A stretch of 64,000 nt of DNA, taken from positions 186,001-250,000 of the forward strand of contig NZ_CP170448.1 in the NCBI RefSeq assembly GCF_042466685.1. The letters are read 5' to 3'. Below are positions 48,154-57,310 of this stretch, one piece after another; position 1 is the stretch's first letter; every line of letters starts with the position of its first letter. The DNA comes from Vreelandella sp042466685 (GTDB taxonomy: Bacteria > Pseudomonadota > Gammaproteobacteria > Pseudomonadales > Halomonadaceae). Below the pieces are notes generated by a model. The model was given only the letters and a program-made list of their open reading frames with translations. It searched no databases and had not been told where the DNA came from. A program made the position numbers and the translations under genes.

Positions 48154-48263
48154 GGGAATGGCTCTTCGCAGTGAAGGTAAGTGACGGGGAGGAGGGGGAC
48201 TAGTCTCCTTATTGATAGCAAAAAATGCAACTTTCGGTTGTTTGATCTTCGCTATCTGGCCAT

Positions 48264-48285
48264 AAAAAAGCCGCCCGCAGGCGGC
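48264..48285 (-). terminator. Intrinsic terminator downstream of ampC
   Basis: On the minus strand GCCGCC, loop TGCG and GGCGGC are followed by six U. It lies about 20 bases past the ampC stop. Confidence 0.85.
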
Positions 48286-48307
48286 GTTAGGTTGTCGGGT
48301 GGCCTAT

Positions 48308-49477
48308 TTAAGGCGCTCCAGTCAGCTCGGAAAGAATATGGTGGGCCGCCTCAATACGCGCCTGGTTGGGATAGTTGCGGTTGGCCAGCAGCACAATGCC
48401 AATCTGCTCGCTGGGCACAAAGGCTACATAGCCGCCAAAGCCGTTGGTAGCACCCGTCTTGTTGTAGAGCGCTTCCTGCCTGGGGGCTAATGGTGGGGTT
48501 AAGCGGTTGGCGGGGTTGGGCTCTAAAATCATCTCAAGGGAGTTGCCTTCCAGCAGCTGTTCAAGCGTTACCGGGTAGGCGTAGCTTTCCCAGCCCAGCC
48601 CTTGAGTCATATTACCGACCTCAAAGTAGCCTGTGCGTGTGGTTGCCAAGGCTTGGCTTAGTGGCTCGTCTATTGTGCTATTCATGTTGGCTTCCACGAA
48701 CGTCAGCACGTCGGCGGCTGTTGATTTCAAACCGTAGGCTTGAGCATCCAGCATGCCTGGGTTGACCCGAATGGGCTTATCCTCTTTTGAGTAGCCGTAG
48801 GCGTAGTGCGCCTGCTGCGATTCCGGTACCTGGTAATAGCTATGCTCAAGCCCTAGCGGGGCGAACAGCGCTTCTTCCATAAGCGTCTCGAACGGTTTGC
48901 CAAGGCGTTGGGCGGTTAAATAGCCCAGCAGGCCTATGCTCGGGTTGGAGTAGAGGCGATGGCTGCCGGGGGGAGATTCAGGCTGCCACTGGCGATAGTA
49001 GTCGAGCATCTGCGCTTCGCTTTGTACCGCATCGGGAAACTGCAGCGGCAGCTCGCCTGCCGTATAGGTGCCCAGTTCCAGCAGCGTGATCTCATCGAAG
49101 GCGCTGCCTTCAAGGGCTGGTAGATACTGGCTGGCCGGGTCGGAAAGCGAAAGCGTGCCGCTGGACTGGGCATAGCCTGTTAACGCCGCCGTGAAGAGCT
49201 TACTGATTGAGCCGAGTTCGAACAGCGTCTCCTCCGTGACTGGAGTACCCGCTTCTTGATCGGCTTCCCCATAATTAAAATAGTGCTGCTGGCCGTTGAT
49301 GCTCAGCGCAATCGCCATGCCTGGAATACGGTGCTCGGCCATCAACGGCGCGATAGTATCGTTCACCAGCGCTTCAATGTCGGCGCTTTCAAGCGTGTCG
49401 GATGCCCAGACAGAGCCATTGAATAGAAGCGAACCTGTCATGATAAGGCCGCAGTTTGCTGCTAACATCTTACGCAT
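48308..49477 (-). CDS. ampC: Class C beta-lactamase (AmpC)
   Basis: This periplasmic serine beta-lactamase hydrolyses cephalosporins. It has 389 residues: signal peptide at about 1-25 ending near WASD, catalytic SISK (90-93), YSN (176-178) and KTG (340-342). All three class C motifs are present with family-like spacing. An AGGA site lies before the ATG. It is divergent from an AmpR-like regulator, the arrangement of inducible chromosomal AmpC systems. A related carboxypeptidase/esterase role cannot be fully excluded, but the YSN motif and partner favour a true AmpC. Confidence 0.92.
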   Translation of the reverse strand: MRKMLAANCGLIMTGSLLFNGSVWASDTLESADIEALVNDTIAPLMAEHRIPGMAIALSINGQQHYFNYGEADQEAGTPVTEETLFELGSISKLFTAALTGYAQSSGTLSLSDPASQYLPALEGSAFDEITLLELGTYTAGELPLQFPDAVQSEAQMLDYYRQWQPESPPGSHRLYSNPSIGLLGYLTAQRLGKPFETLMEEALFAPLGLEHSYYQVPESQQAHYAYGYSKEDKPIRVNPGMLDAQAYGLKSTAADVLTFVEANMNSTIDEPLSQALATTRTGYFEVGNMTQGLGWESYAYPVTLEQLLEGNSLEMILEPNPANRLTPPLAPRQEALYNKTGATNGFGGYVAFVPSEQIGIVLLANRNYPNQARIEAAHHILSELTGAP

Positions 49478-49628
49478 ACCAAAATCCTGTTGTGATGATT
49501 GATGGGAAAATGCTGGGCGTTATGTCCAGCCGCAAAGCGTATGACAGTGGTTAACTTACGGGGCGCTGCGGCAATCCACAAACAGTGAAATTTTGCATAA
49601 GCCATTAAAAAAATTTGGGGGTCAAGTG

Positions 49629-50501
49629 GTGCGTCCCTATTTGCCATTGAAGGCGCTGCGCGCTTTTGAGGCCTCTGCCAGGCATTTAAGCTTTACCCGT
49701 GCGGCAGAAGAGCTTCACGTGACCCAGGCGGCGGTTAGCCACCAGGTCAAGCTGCTTGAAAGCTCGCTGAAGGTACCGCTGTTTAAGCGTTTGCCTAGAG
49801 GGCTAATGCTTACCCAGGAGGGGGAGCTGCTGCTGCCGGTACTGAAGAGCTCATTCGATCAGATCTCTCACACACTGGAGCGGGTGGGCGAGAGTAGCTA
49901 TCGGGAAGTATTGCATGTCGGGGTGGTGGGCACCTTTGCCGTGGGTTGGCTGCTGCCGAGGCTGGGAGATTTTCAGCGCCAGTACCCTTACGTTGATTTA
50001 CGGCTCTCCACCCATAACAACCGCGCGGATATTGCTGGTGAAGGGCTGGATTTTGCGATCCGCTTTGGCACCGGGGCTTGGCACGGTACAGCAGCGCAAC
50101 CGTTGCTACCGGCGTCGCTCTCGGTAATGTGCATACCCGGTATCGCCGCGCGGCTTAACACACCCGCCGATGTATTAGGCGAGACTTGGCTGCGCTCTTA
50201 CCGCGCCGACGAATGGACAGAGTGGTTGCTGGCGGCGGGGCTACCGCGCAGCTTTCCCATGACCAATAGCATTGTGTTTGACTCTTCCATTGCCATGGTG
50301 GAAGCAGCCCTGCAAGGGGCCGGCGTAGCCCTGGCGCCACCATTGATGTTCTCCCGGCAGTTGAGCAGTGGTGCGTTGGTACAGCCTTTCGACACCACTG
50401 TCAGTCTGGGCGGTTACTGGCTGACTCGCCTACAAACACGCCCGGAAACCCACGCCATGGCGTCCTTCCGGGAGTGGTTGCTCACGGCCATCAATGCCTG
50501 A
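49629..50501 (+). CDS. ampR: LysR-type regulator AmpR of the ampC beta-lactamase gene
   Basis: AmpR senses muropeptides from damaged cell wall and switches ampC between repression and activation. The GTG at 49629 follows GGGGG and gives 290 residues (MRPYLPLKALRAFEASARHLSF), closely matching the known AmpR start. The winged helix is at about 17-40 (FTRAAEELHVTQAAVSHQV), and AmpR hallmarks VGVVGTFAVGWLLPRL, DLRLSTHNNR and LRSYRADEWTEWL follow. The 151-base gap to ampC should hold the operator. Confidence 0.92.
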   Translation: MRPYLPLKALRAFEASARHLSFTRAAEELHVTQAAVSHQVKLLESSLKVPLFKRLPRGLMLTQEGELLLPVLKSSFDQISHTLERVGESSYREVLHVGVVGTFAVGWLLPRLGDFQRQYPYVDLRLSTHNNRADIAGEGLDFAIRFGTGAWHGTAAQPLLPASLSVMCIPGIAARLNTPADVLGETWLRSYRADEWTEWLLAAGLPRSFPMTNSIVFDSSIAMVEAALQGAGVALAPPLMFSRQLSSGALVQPFDTTVSLGGYWLTRLQTRPETHAMASFREWLLTAINA

Positions 50502-50522
50502 CCGCGCTATTGACGTTAATGG

Positions 50523-51653
<1,131 letters not shown>

Positions 51654-51688
51654 ACAACACTCCTTACGATAAGCATGAAGACTGACAG

Positions 51689-52579
51689 TTAAGCCCTTTG
51701 CTCCACTTCCAGCGGCGTTGTTTTACGCCGTAGCTTGGCAGCCAAGCTGTGGTAGCGACCAAACAGGGCCGAAAAGAGGTACCCCACCCCAGCCAGTAGA
51801 ATAATGCTCGGGCCGGAAGGGATATCCAGATGAAAAGAGAGCAGCAGGCCCCCGGTACTCGCCACCATGGCCAGCACAATCGCAATGCCGATCAGGCCCT
51901 CTAAGCGCTTACTCCAAAAGCGCGCCGAGGTGGCGGGCAGCATCATCAAACCCACCGCCATCAGCGTGCCCAGGGTTTGGAAACCGGCGGTTAAGTTCAG
52001 CACCAGCAGCCCCAAAAACACACTGTGCACCCAACTGCTGCGGCGGCTCTGGCCGCGCAAAAACAGCGGATCCAAACACTCCACCACCAAGGCGCGGAAC
52101 ACCACCGCCAGGGTGACTACAATCAGCGTACTGATCCCCGCGATCAGCAGCAGTGCGGTGGAGTTGATCGCCAAAATCGAGCCAAACAGCACGTGGGTAA
52201 GATCCACGCTACTGCCGCCCAGCGAAATCAGCATCACGCCTGCGGCTAGCGAGATAATAAAAAAGCTCGCCATGGCGGCATCTTCCCGCTGGCCGCCCAT
52301 TTTCGAGACCGCCCCCGCCAGCAGCGCCACCATTAATCCAAACAGCACCCCGCCAATGCTCATAATCGGCAGCGAAAACCCCGCCAACAAAAAGCCCAGC
52401 GCCACGCCGGGCAGAATCGCATGGGCCATGGCGTCGCCAATCAGGCTCATGCCGCGCAGCACCAAAAACACCCCCAGCGGCGGGGCGGCTAGCGAAAGCG
52501 CTAAACCACCCACCACTGCGCGGCGCATAAAGCCGTAATCAAAAGGGCTGAAAAACCACGCGTTAAGCAGATCCAGCAT
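51689..52579 (-). CDS. znuB: Zinc ABC transporter permease ZnuB
   Basis: This inner-membrane channel of the zinc importer is an ABC-3 family permease of 296 residues with about eight membrane helices (MLDLLNAWFFSPFDYGFMRRAVVGG). The ATG at 52579 has GGGAGGA upstream and overlaps the end of znuC by 17 bases. A longer frame to 52669 lies wholly inside znuC and is rejected. Confidence 0.94.
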   Translation of the reverse strand: MLDLLNAWFFSPFDYGFMRRAVVGGLALSLAAPPLGVFLVLRGMSLIGDAMAHAILPGVALGFLLAGFSLPIMSIGGVLFGLMVALLAGAVSKMGGQREDAAMASFFIISLAAGVMLISLGGSSVDLTHVLFGSILAINSTALLLIAGISTLIVVTLAVVFRALVVECLDPLFLRGQSRRSSWVHSVFLGLLVLNLTAGFQTLGTLMAVGLMMLPATSARFWSKRLEGLIGIAIVLAMVASTGGLLLSFHLDIPSGPSIILLAGVGYLFSALFGRYHSLAAKLRRKTTPLEVEQRA

Positions 52580-53297
52580 GGCGTCCTCCCAGAGTAAACG
52601 GCACCACTTGGGCGGGTGCATGTTGGTGATTGAGCGCACTGGGCGCGACCCAGCGGCCATGGCCGCCATTGAGCATCAGCACTTCATCGGCCAGGCGGCG
52701 CAGGTGATCCATATCGTGGAGCACGACAATGATCGTCGCGCCGTCATCGGCCATCTGGCGAAGAATGCGGATCAAAATATCCACGGTTTCGCTATCCACG
52801 TTGGCAAACGGCTCATCCAGTAGTAGCAGCTCGGCTTCCTGCATCAGCGTGCGGCCAATCAGTGCGCGCTGGCGCTGACCGCCGGAAAGCTCGCCCAGCG
52901 GGCGGTGGGCCAGGTGGGAAATACCCAGCCGCGCCATAATCTCGCGCCCCTTGCGGTAGTGCGCCGCGCAGTAGCCGGTTAATGCACCGTGGCTGGGCCA
53001 GCTGCCGGTCATCACCAGCTCCTCCACGCTCATGGGGAAGGTCAGGTCTAACGCCAACTGCTGGGGCAGCCACGCCCGGCGCTCCTTGGGCACGGTGCAT
53101 ATCACTTCGCCGCTAATAGGCCGTAGTTCGCCCATAATCGCCTGAATGAGCGTGCTTTTGCCTGCACCGTTCGCGCCGATCAGCGCGGTAATGGCACCCG
53201 GCTTAAAGTCGCCTTCAACATGCTCCAGTACCGTGCGGCGCGCCTGGGCCAGGTGCAGGTTGTGCAGCTGTAAACGTGATAAAGAGCGCTGACTCAT
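52563..53297 (-). CDS. znuC: Zinc ABC transporter ATPase ZnuC
   Basis: ZnuC powers zinc import. The ATG at 53297 overlaps the TGA of a small upstream gene (ATGA) and gives 244 residues (MSQRSLSRLQLHNLHLAQ). It has Walker A GANGAGKST, signature LSGGQRQR, Walker B LLLLDEPF and the H-loop near VVLHDMDHL. Together with ZnuB and ZnuA it completes a full importer in one operon. Confidence 0.95.
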   Translation of the reverse strand: MSQRSLSRLQLHNLHLAQARRTVLEHVEGDFKPGAITALIGANGAGKSTLIQAIMGELRPISGEVICTVPKERRAWLPQQLALDLTFPMSVEELVMTGSWPSHGALTGYCAAHYRKGREIMARLGISHLAHRPLGELSGGQRQRALIGRTLMQEAELLLLDEPFANVDSETVDILIRILRQMADDGATIIVVLHDMDHLRRLADEVLMLNGGHGRWVAPSALNHQHAPAQVVPFTLGGRHAGSA

Positions 53298-53443
53298 CCC
53301 AGCCACCCACCAGCCCACACCACTAGAACCCAAAGCGCCAACAGCGGCACGGCAACAAACAGCAGCCGTTTAACAGCCGATAGCGACATCAAGGAGAAGT
53401 GGCAGGGGCCCTCCTTGTTGTGACGGTGCGTATGCTCACTCAT
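53294..53443 (-). CDS. 49-residue membrane protein with a His/Cys head, first gene of the znu operon
   Basis: The frame starts MSEHTHRHNKEGPCHFSLMS and continues with a basic turn (VKRL) and one membrane helix (LLFVAVPLLALWVLVVWAGGWLG). Four histidines and one cysteine lie within the first 15 residues (HTHRH...PCH), a plausible metal site. It ends in ATGA overlap with znuC and begins 28 bases downstream of the Zur-like box, so it should be made only under zinc shortage. No named family was recognised. Confidence 0.7.
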   Translation of the reverse strand: MSEHTHRHNKEGPCHFSLMSLSAVKRLLFVAVPLLALWVLVVWAGGWLG

Positions 53444-53470
53444 CAAGTGGCCTCGTATCGTATTAAATAG

Positions 53471-53483
53471 GTTATAACATAAC
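53471..53483 (-). promoter_or_regulatory. Zur-like operator in front of the znu operon
   Basis: GTTAT-AAC-ATAAC is an inverted repeat with half-sites GTTAT/ATAAC, the core of the gammaproteobacterial Zur box. It lies 28 bases upstream of the first znu gene, in the 178-base gap before the next gene, which otherwise shows nothing clear. Confidence 0.7.
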
Positions 53484-53621
53484 GTTTGGCAACGCTAAAA
53501 AATTGCTGATTATTTTACTCTTTCACACCTTGCTGGCAACGATTAAGCGCTGGAGGCAAACTGCCGTCAGCGCTTGAGAGGCATATCATAAGAGAGGGAG
53601 TGGGCAGTTTTGTAAAAAAAC

Positions 53622-54299
53622 CTAGTAACGCCAGGTAGCGCCAACTTGTTGAGGCGCCACATGCAGCGCGTACTCGCCGGGGATCGTGATCGGCCCAAGG
53701 GATAGATTAGCGGGTTGAAAGCGGTTAATCGCGGAAGACGCCTGATGGGGCTGTGTCCAAATTTGCAGCTCGTTGACCAGCATGCCGGTGGCAAAGTTGA
53801 TAGCACCATCGCTTTCCCGGCCATCGGCGGCAATCACTGCACCTGCCACGCCATTCACCACGAGCGAGCTTACCCGGGCACCCCAGCCGCGCCGCTCACG
53901 TTCGGCTTGGGCGAGCTGCAAGCCCAGCGCCTGCACGCCGCTTAAATCGCCGCTGGCTTTCAAACGCTCATACTCCGCCAGTGCCGCCGGGTGCGGCTGG
54001 CGGTCGGTCAGCATGCCGGCCACGGCCAGGGCGGATTTCACCACGCCCACCCGCGCATCAAAGCGGTCATCCGGGTCGCTCGCCTCGCTAGATTGGTACG
54101 CGTTCACCGCCAAGCTGGTGGTGTAAATCCCCGTCCAGCCCCACTGCCAAATATCGGCGTGGTGTGCACCGCCCTCAAATACCTCATCGTACTCACTCCA
54201 CTGCCCGTTGGTTTGGGCTTGGGCTTGCGCTTGTGGAGAGACAGGCAGGGCGATCACCAGGGTAGTAAACAGCGCGGTAAAAAGACGAAAAGCATGCAT
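53622..54299 (-). CDS. Secreted protein of unknown function
   Basis: This 225-residue protein begins with a signal peptide (MHAFRLFTALFTTLVIALPVSP, cleavage after AQAQA). The mature part has WSEYDEVFEGGAHHADIWQWGWTGIY, then two alanine/glycine-rich hydrophobic stretches (about 78-95 and 145-160) and a C-terminal half rich in beta strands. The ATG at 54299 is chosen over the frame's first ATG (54353), which only adds a second hydrophobic run. I recognise no family. It is monocistronic by spacing, downstream of the tRNA remnant. Confidence 0.65.
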   Translation of the reverse strand: MHAFRLFTALFTTLVIALPVSPQAQAQAQTNGQWSEYDEVFEGGAHHADIWQWGWTGIYTTSLAVNAYQSSEASDPDDRFDARVGVVKSALAVAGMLTDRQPHPAALAEYERLKASGDLSGVQALGLQLAQAERERRGWGARVSSLVVNGVAGAVIAADGRESDGAINFATGMLVNELQIWTQPHQASSAINRFQPANLSLGPITIPGEYALHVAPQQVGATWRY

Positions 54300-54390
54300 G
54301 ATGAAGTGCCTATATAAGGGGAGCAGTAGCGCTAAGCGTAGCACGCAAAACAAATGAAACTAGGTGGATTAGGCCTTTGGGCTGGTGCGC

Positions 54391-54450
54391 TGCAGCCCAG
54401 GCAGTTACAGATAAACTTAAGATATGTGCACTTGGCACCGCTGTGCGGTG
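54391..54450. repeat. Upstream copy of a ~60-bp imperfect direct repeat
   Basis: The copy runs from TGCAGCCCAGGCAGTT through CTTAAG, TGTGC and GGCACCGCTG to GCGGTG. The second copy (54587-54646) shares GCC-AGGCAGTT, TTAAG, TTGTGC/ATGTGC and GGCACCGCTG in the same order. The two lie about 196 bases apart and bracket a decayed tRNA-Leu. Confidence 0.7.
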
Positions 54451-54504
54451 CTCCCGCGGGTGCGCTGACGCTTACGCCGCGCTACTCGGAATGTGCGTGA
54501 CTCG

Positions 54505-54579
54505 TAATAGGTGGCAAAGTTGGTGTTGCCGCTTAGGCAGCTTAGAAAAGGTGTGGGAGTTCGAGTCTCCCCCTCCGCA
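54505..54579 (+). pseudogene. Decayed tRNA-Leu
   Basis: The 3' half is that of a bacterial tRNA-Leu: the T-arm GGGAG-TTCGAGT-CTCCC followed by CCTCCGC-A, with a D-arm TGGCAAAGTTGGT. The 5' acceptor (TAATAGG) pairs with only three of the seven 3' bases, the AGAC part of the D-loop is missing, U33 is absent from the best anticodon loop and no CCA follows. It is therefore read as a non-functional remnant. Confidence 0.6.
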
Positions 54580-54586
54580 GTACGTT

Positions 54587-54646
54587 TCAGCCGAGGCAGT
54601 TTTAAAGCTGGCTTTAAGGTTTGTGCCCGTGGCACCGCTGCTCTGG
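54587..54646. repeat. Downstream copy of the ~60-bp imperfect direct repeat
   Basis: It begins eight bases after the tRNA-Leu remnant (TCAGCCGAGGCAGTT) and ends near CTCTGGTG. The pattern suggests an old ~196-bp tandem duplication of a tRNA-Leu unit. Confidence 0.7.
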
Positions 54647-54684
54647 TGTTACTCGATGTGTTGCTTGGTTGTTTAACTTTGCGC

Positions 54685-54707
54685 AAAAAAGCCACCGTGT
54701 TGGTGGC
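54685..54707 (-). terminator. Intrinsic terminator for the 100-aa gene
   Basis: On the minus strand GCCACC, loop AACAC and GGTGGC are followed by six U, about 30 bases past the stop codon of the upstream minus-strand gene. Confidence 0.88.
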
Positions 54708-54737
54708 TTGTCTGGTGAGTTTAGAAAACGCGAAGCT

Positions 54738-55040
54738 TTAATCTTCTTTCGACGGTGTTTCCATGGCGCGTTTATCGTCAGGTACTCGGACGATGTGGCC
54801 GACTTCCAGCTTGTGGTGGCTTTGGTGGCGGCCGCCTTTGGTGTCGATGATGGCGGCGACTTCGCCAATGCTGACGGCGTCATCTTCTCGGTAGGCTTCT
54901 ACTTTGATGCGCACCATGGCGCCTTGGTAACGGGCGGAAATAATGTCGCCTGGGTCGGGGGCGTTGTGGTCAGGGTCGTTTTTAAAGTACTCCGCTACGC
55001 TGGCGCTGCCGGGTTCGTCCCATTCGATATGCTGGTGCAT
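54738..55040 (-). CDS. Hypothetical 100-aa soluble protein
   Basis: The frame starts at an ATG with AAGGAAG upstream (MHQHIEWDEPGSASVAEYFK) and ends before its own terminator, so it is a real monocistronic gene. The sequence is acidic and histidine-rich, with a compact beta-strand core (GDIISARYQGAMVRIKVEAYREDD...IDTKGG). No signal peptide or membrane segment is present and no family was recognised. Confidence 0.7.
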   Translation of the reverse strand: MHQHIEWDEPGSASVAEYFKNDPDHNAPDPGDIISARYQGAMVRIKVEAYREDDAVSIGEVAAIIDTKGGRHQSHHKLEVGHIVRVPDDKRAMETPSKED

Positions 55041-55097
55041 CGCTGTCTTCCTTGTGTTGGAAAGTGCTTTGAAGGGTGTTTCTTTAGTGTAGTGCGC

Positions 55098-56063
55098 TCA
55101 ACCGCTTACTTCCTCCGCGTCTTCTTCAGTTTGTGCTTCAACTACCGGCTGCCCCACGTACTGAAACAGGAAGTTGAGTGCTGCCGGTAGGCTGGCCCGC
55201 CATACACGCCAGGTGTGGCCACCGGGGTAGAGGTCAAGGCGCACGTCGTTGGGTTGAATGCGCTCCATGGCTTGGCGCAGGATGCGGGCGTGGAATTCCG
55301 CGTCGTAAACGTCGCTACGCCCGGCGCTGATATATAGCGGTACGGGGGAGAGGTCGCCCTCTTCTTCAGTGCCGCGGGGTGTCACGCGCAGGCGATACTC
55401 TTCCAAATAGGCGGTGTAGTTAAGGTTTTGCCATAGCTCGCGATCAAACTGGCCTTGCTCATTGCGAAAGGCCGGATGGCGCCAGGCGGAGGAGTTGCGC
55501 GGCGGTAAGGGGGCGTAGCTGGCCGGGCTTAACGCGGCTACCGCAGCAAACAGTTCAGGCCGCTCCAGGGCAAAGTTGAGCGCCCCGTAGCCGCCAGCAG
55601 AATAGCCCGCCACGCCGCGTAGATGACGTTCTTGTCCGACGTGGTAAGTGGCTTCTATATGGGGCATTAGATCGTTAAAAAATGCGCTACGGGCAGGTTC
55701 GTTGTAGCCATCCACCCACCAACTGCGACTGCCGGGCATAATGAAAACGCTCGGAGGAATATGCCCAGCACTGATTAACCTATCCGCTACCTGCTGCAAG
55801 TTGCCGCGAGAAACCCAGTCCCGGTCAGTGTTGAATGAGCCGTGCAGCATATAAACGACTGGATACGCGTCTGTCGCTTGGGCGTCATAATTGTCGGGTA
55901 AATAAATACTATAGGGGTAGTCGTAACCTAGCGTGGGCGAGAAAAACTGATCGTGTTCAACCTCGCTGGCCAAACTATGGCCACTGAACGTTAGCCAGCC
56001 AATAAATGCCGTCAGTAGGGCGTTAAATCGGTACGAAAGTAGCGGTCGCTTGGGGATGAACAC
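55098..56063 (-). CDS. Secreted alpha/beta-hydrolase of the esterase D family
   Basis: This 321-residue protein starts at GTG (56063) five bases after GGAGG. After a signal peptide (about 1-33, ending HSLA) comes the putative-esterase fold: oxyanion region YMLHGSFN, nucleophile elbow GYSAGG with Ser 155, acid in SAGRSDVYD and His in YPGGHTW. The arrangement resembles enterochelin esterases and S-formylglutathione hydrolases; no siderophore genes are nearby, so substrate is open. Confidence 0.85.
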   Translation of the reverse strand: MFIPKRPLLSYRFNALLTAFIGWLTFSGHSLASEVEHDQFFSPTLGYDYPYSIYLPDNYDAQATDAYPVVYMLHGSFNTDRDWVSRGNLQQVADRLISAGHIPPSVFIMPGSRSWWVDGYNEPARSAFFNDLMPHIEATYHVGQERHLRGVAGYSAGGYGALNFALERPELFAAVAALSPASYAPLPPRNSSAWRHPAFRNEQGQFDRELWQNLNYTAYLEEYRLRVTPRGTEEEGDLSPVPLYISAGRSDVYDAEFHARILRQAMERIQPNDVRLDLYPGGHTWRVWRASLPAALNFLFQYVGQPVVEAQTEEDAEEVSG

Positions 56064-56215
56064 GTTTCCTCCGGGAATTAAAACTGTTCACTAGGGTCGG
56101 ACAGCGTGAAGGCTCTCATTGTTCATCATCGCCAAGTAAGACAGTCAGTTAGCAACGTCACCCATTATCGCCATGCAAAATGCCAAGGTAGGAGTAGGTA
56201 GCGGCGGGAGGCCCA

Positions 56216-57247
56216 ATGCGGAAAATTGAAGAGATCTATTGGTTACGTGCTTACGGCTGTATAGCCGTTTTTTTGTTTCATTTATTAGATCACGTCAATC
56301 AACGCCTCGATAACGTCGCGACCGATTTGATGCGCATACCGCTGGTTTTGGGTACCCCAATCTTTCTGTTTATTGCCGTCTTTGTGTTTGCCCTGCGCTA
56401 CGATAAATCTGTGCCGGAAGGTTTTCTAGCTCAGCGCGTAAAGTATGTGATGGTGCCGTATTTTGTGTATGGCTTTATTTATTCGACGGCTGAATGGGTA
56501 AAGTTACAGGCCTCAGATGAGCCAGTGGGGTTTGTGGCCAATGCCATTGAGTATTATGTGTACGCGGGCTGGCATGGATATTTTTTGATTATTGCAATGC
56601 AGTTTTATGTGGCCTACTGGCTATTTACCCGCTGGCAGCTGTGGCGTCTGAACCCGGTGCCGTGGCTGTGGGGCTCTTGTATCATCAGCATGGGGTATTG
56701 GGGGTTGGCTTACTGGTTTGACGTTGACCTGCCCGGCTACCTGCTGTGGATCGCTCCGCTGGGGTGGATTTATGTGTTTTTCCTGGCCCTGGTACTGGTG
56801 CGCTACTACCCGCTAGCCCCTGAGAGCGTGCTGCTGGCACGACCCGCCTGGATGCAGCAAATGGCTCGCCCGCTGTGGTTGACGCTGATGGTGGCGCTGA
56901 TTATTGCGGCGACTTTCGCTGGCTGGCTGGCGTTCTCTTCCAAAGAGGTGTGGGTCGTTCCGTTCTTCGTGCTGTTTACGCTCTGCGCTATGCGCTACTT
57001 GGCGGGGCGCCCCGCGCCTTTGTGGGTGCGCCACGTCAATGCATACTCGTTCGGTATTTACTTGGCTCACCCCATGTTCTTTGTGCTCACCGACCTGGCT
57101 GTCGAGCCGTTATCGTTGCCCATTGGCGTCTACGCGCTGTTGCTTATGGTGGTTGGGGTGGTGGGGTCAGTGGGGCTTAATAAACTGGCGAATACCACCA
57201 CACTAGGCGCGATGCTATTCGGCAAGCAGTTGAAGGTAAGCCATTAG
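56216..57247 (+). CDS. Membrane acyltransferase 3 family protein
   Basis: This 343-residue membrane protein has about ten helices and the acyltransferase-3 N-terminus (EIYWLRAYGCIAVFLFHLLDH) with the conserved histidine. Such enzymes O-acetylate or acylate surface polysaccharides, lipids or osmolytes. GGGAGG lies before the ATG. It is divergent from the esterase gene (152-base gap), an acylase/esterase pairing that may be more than chance. Its end shows a weak stop-spanning duplication (GGTAAG...ATTA twice). Confidence 0.85.
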   Translation: MRKIEEIYWLRAYGCIAVFLFHLLDHVNQRLDNVATDLMRIPLVLGTPIFLFIAVFVFALRYDKSVPEGFLAQRVKYVMVPYFVYGFIYSTAEWVKLQASDEPVGFVANAIEYYVYAGWHGYFLIIAMQFYVAYWLFTRWQLWRLNPVPWLWGSCIISMGYWGLAYWFDVDLPGYLLWIAPLGWIYVFFLALVLVRYYPLAPESVLLARPAWMQQMARPLWLTLMVALIIAATFAGWLAFSSKEVWVVPFFVLFTLCAMRYLAGRPAPLWVRHVNAYSFGIYLAHPMFFVLTDLAVEPLSLPIGVYALLLMVVGVVGSVGLNKLANTTTLGAMLFGKQLKVSH

Positions 57248-57310
57248 AGGTAAGTAAATTAAAGACGACGGCAATAAGGCAAGCGGTAGTAGGAACTGGC
57301 AGAGCGTGTA

